Part shown: one piece after another, positions 7,411-9,042 of the stretch | Position numbering within the stretch: the first letter of the stretch is position 1 | Layout: every line of letters begins with the position of its first letter | From: UBA6183 sp041302975 | GTDB taxonomy: Bacteria > Bacteroidota > Bacteroidia > UKL13-3 | Direction of reading: 5' to 3' | Length of the DNA stretch: 9,042 nucleotides | Assembly (NCBI GenBank): GCA_041302975.1 | Contig: JBFYQC010000258.1 | Location: 1-9,042, forward strand | Notes under the pieces: model-generated | The model's input: only the letters and a program-made list of their open reading frames with translations | The model's database searches: none | Told to the model about the DNA's origin: nothing | Made by a program: the position numbers and the translations under genes

Positions 7411-7457
7411 GAGTAAAAAGTATGCTAAATGAATTGGCAAATAAACAACTAAAAACG

Positions 7458-7490
7458 AAAAAAGCCCCGGGAAATTCCCGAGGCTTTTTT
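7458..7490 (-). terminator. Intrinsic terminator of the T9SS cargo gene
   Basis: The 16-bp arms (7458-7473 and 7475-7490) flank a single central base. The GC-rich core is GCCTCGGGAA on the - strand, followed by a long U tract (TTTTTT, then cg, then TTTTT). The one non-Watson-Crick position is a G-U wobble in the - strand RNA but a C-A mismatch in the + strand RNA, so the structure favours the - strand. It begins 16 bp past the stop of the upstream cargo gene (7507) and insulates ftcD from it. Confidence 0.88.
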
Positions 7491-7506
7491 AATTGATTAT
7501 AAGATA

Positions 7507-9042
7507 CTATTGTTTAATCAACTTAGTAACATTATTTAAACCAGAGGCACTAACACGTACAAAGTACACACCTTGCGATAATGATGCTAATCCGTCTAAT
7601 GTTAATGTTTGATTACCGTCTAGAATTGTTTTATCAAATGACATAATTAATCTGCCGCTAATATCCATAACTTGGATACTTGCATTTCCTGCTTTAGCTC
7701 CTTTAATATCTATCGATAATCTGTCGCTAAACGGATTTGGATAAGTCACTATGCCCGAAGATAAATCATTTTCATTCACAACTGTAACAACTTGGCTGTA
7801 TTCAAATTTACCATCGTTATCCAATTGTTTTAAACGGTAGAACAACTTATTAACTCCTGCTTTTGCAAATGCATCCACATCTTCTAATCTATAGTTATTG
7901 GTGGTACTCGAGTTTCCTGAGCCTTTTACAAAGCCTACTAAATCAAATGTTTTTCCATCAACACTACGCTCTACATTAAACCCGCGGTTATTTAACTCAC
8001 TAGCTGTGGTCCAACTTACCAATACATCTTCATTTACTTTGGTAGCTTTTAAACTCACTAACTTAACAGGTGTTGTTGTTGTGTTACTACTGATAGCTCC
8101 TGCAAAACTGTTGTGCATGTATTTGCCATTGTACTCATACACATCAAAAGTGTAACCTGTTGATGCAGTTAAGCCAGTTACACTTACACTTGTACCATTA
8201 CCCATGTATACTATAAAGTTACCTGTACCTGTGGTGTTGGCTGATCCGTAAACAGCGCTTGCAGCATATAGCGTATTGTTGGTTGGTGCTACTGCTAATG
8301 AAGATGATAGACGTGCTATCACGATTCTGCCTTGACCATTTCCAGCTGTAAAATTAACGGTAGCACTTGTAGCACTAGGAATAACAGTTACATTACTTGC
8401 TGCTGTTGTTGGTGTTGTAACATTAACAATTTCTATATTATCAATAGCCCAACCTTCATCAGTGAATACATCGGCAACGAAACGGAAACGGATTTTCACA
8501 TCACTTTGTCCAGCAGCACCAGTCAATGGCACAGCTGATTCAATCCAACCGTTAGTTTGTGATGAATAAACAGAAGTTATATCAGAGAAAATATTTGCAC
8601 CTAATGCTCCAAAACCTTGAGCATCATTATACCATGCATAGCTATTTGTTGTGTTAAAATTAGTTCCAGTACCAACTGAATTATTTATTCTTGTCCAAGC
8701 ACCATTATTTATTGATATTTCAACAACACCACCATCATAACTAACATCTGCATTAACATCCATTTTATGACGGAAACGAAGAACAGGTGTACTTGTAAAT
8801 GATGTAAAATCAAATTGTGGAGATACTACAGCACAATCTTCTGTACCTAAATAATCACCGATTAGACGTGTTGCCCACGCATTTGATCCAGAATAAGCTC
8901 CATTTAAGAACGTTTTGGCTGGCGTACCTAACTGCCAAGCATTTGTACCTGTACCTATGGCAGTTGAACTCCATCCAGTATTGCCTAAACCATCAAAATT
9001 TTGATTGTATGGCAATGTTGAAACTATTGGAGAAGTTACAAA
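7507..9042 (-). CDS. Secreted multidomain protein with C-terminal T9SS type A sorting domain (C-terminal part)
   Basis: The frame is open to the right edge (reading FVTSPIVSTLPYNQNFDGL from base 9042), so 511 C-terminal residues are seen and the start and signal peptide lie outside. The TTG at 9015 is internal. From the edge, residues about 10-205 look like a jelly-roll carbohydrate- or adhesion-type domain (choice-of-anchor J/MAM-like), with YNQNFDGLG, LRFRHKMD and DEGWAIDNIEI. Residues about 209-325 are a fibronectin III-like domain with AGNGQGRIVIAR and TGYTFDVYEYNG. Residues about 326-422 form a second beta domain (VLVSWTTASELNNRGFNVERS, FYRLKQLDNDG). The last 80 residues are the T9SS sorting domain: YPNPFSDRLSI, DISGRLI, LSQGVYFVRV and a KLIKQ end. 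In this system the domain directs export across the outer membrane and is then cut off, often with attachment to surface LPS. No catalytic motif is visible here; an enzymatic domain may precede the window edge. Confidence 0.9.
   Translation of the reverse strand, partial: FVTSPIVSTLPYNQNFDGLGNTGWSSTAIGTGTNAWQLGTPAKTFLNGAYSGSNAWATRLIGDYLGTEDCAVVSPQFDFTSFTSTPVLRFRHKMDVNADVSYDGGVVEISINNGAWTRINNSVGTGTNFNTTNSYAWYNDAQGFGALGANIFSDITSVYSSQTNGWIESAVPLTGAAGQSDVKIRFRFVADVFTDEGWAIDNIEIVNVTTPTTAASNVTVIPSATSATVNFTAGNGQGRIVIARLSSSLAVAPTNNTLYAASAVYGSANTTGTGNFIVYMGNGTSVSVTGLTASTGYTFDVYEYNGKYMHNSFAGAISSNTTTTPVKLVSLKATKVNEDVLVSWTTASELNNRGFNVERSVDGKTFDLVGFVKGSGNSSTTNNYRLEDVDAFAKAGVNKLFYRLKQLDNDGKFEYSQVVTVVNENDLSSGIVTYPNPFSDRLSIDIKGAKAGNASIQVMDISGRLIMSFDKTILDGNQTLTLDGLASLSQGVYFVRVSASGLNNVTKLIKQ

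Noticed and set aside
7411..7440. TTG at 7440 as ftcD start, adding a hydrophobic MPIHLAYFLL
   Set aside because: FTCD homologues begin right before IECVPNFSEG, and the enzyme is cytoplasmic; the ATG at 7410 fits better.
8072..8085. GTT triplet run in the T9SS gene
   Set aside because: It encodes a Thr-rich linker (SSNTTTTP) between beta domains; too short to call a functional repeat.
1..9042. CRISPR array, insertion sequence, tRNA or defence system
   Set aside because: No spaced direct repeats, transposase, cloverleaf or defence-type domains were seen; the region is almost fully occupied by recognisable chromosomal genes.

Overview
The window comes from an AT-rich Bacteroidota chromosome. 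The strongest evidence is a C-terminal type IX secretion (T9SS) sorting domain at the right edge. Supporting signs are TAnnTTTG-like promoter elements, starts without clear Shine-Dalgarno sites, and protein families in the form typical of Bacteroidota: a short Ppx/GppA phosphatase, an S41 protease, a fused FTCD, and a deacetylase paired with a FemAB/GNAT-like protein. The exact lineage cannot be fixed from this sequence.

Left part (1-2561, + strand). A polysaccharide deacetylase-like gene, cut by the left edge, overlaps the next gene by 17 bp. That gene encodes a FemAB/GNAT-fold protein. After 57 bp comes a Ppx/GppA-type phosphatase. The first two look like a translationally coupled cell-surface (LPS, capsule or peptidoglycan) pair. 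The phosphatase may be co-transcribed or have its own weak promoter.

Middle (2558-5663). A small membrane protein gene on the - strand converges on the phosphatase gene, and the two share a TTAA that supplies both stop codons. Upstream of it in the same direction lies murQ, the MurNAc-6-phosphate etherase of cell-wall recycling. murQ is divergent from a C-terminal processing protease (S41, PDZ) gene across a 97-bp intergenic region that carries a good TAnnTTTG promoter match for the protease.

Right part (5664-9042). The protease gene converges on a fused glutamate formimidoyltransferase/formimidoyl-THF cyclodeaminase gene, and a perfect 42-bp palindrome between them should terminate both. 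Further right on the - strand is the 3' end of a large secreted T9SS cargo gene, followed by a strong GC-rich hairpin terminator.

The window holds mostly housekeeping and envelope functions. I see no mobile element, CRISPR array, tRNA, rRNA or defence system, and no convincing undescribed system. The points worth a second look are modest: a lysine-rich N-terminal tail on MurQ, an insertion in the FTCD transferase domain, the two terminators and the tight gene overlaps. All genes together cover nearly everything; no gene-free stretch exceeds 100 bp.
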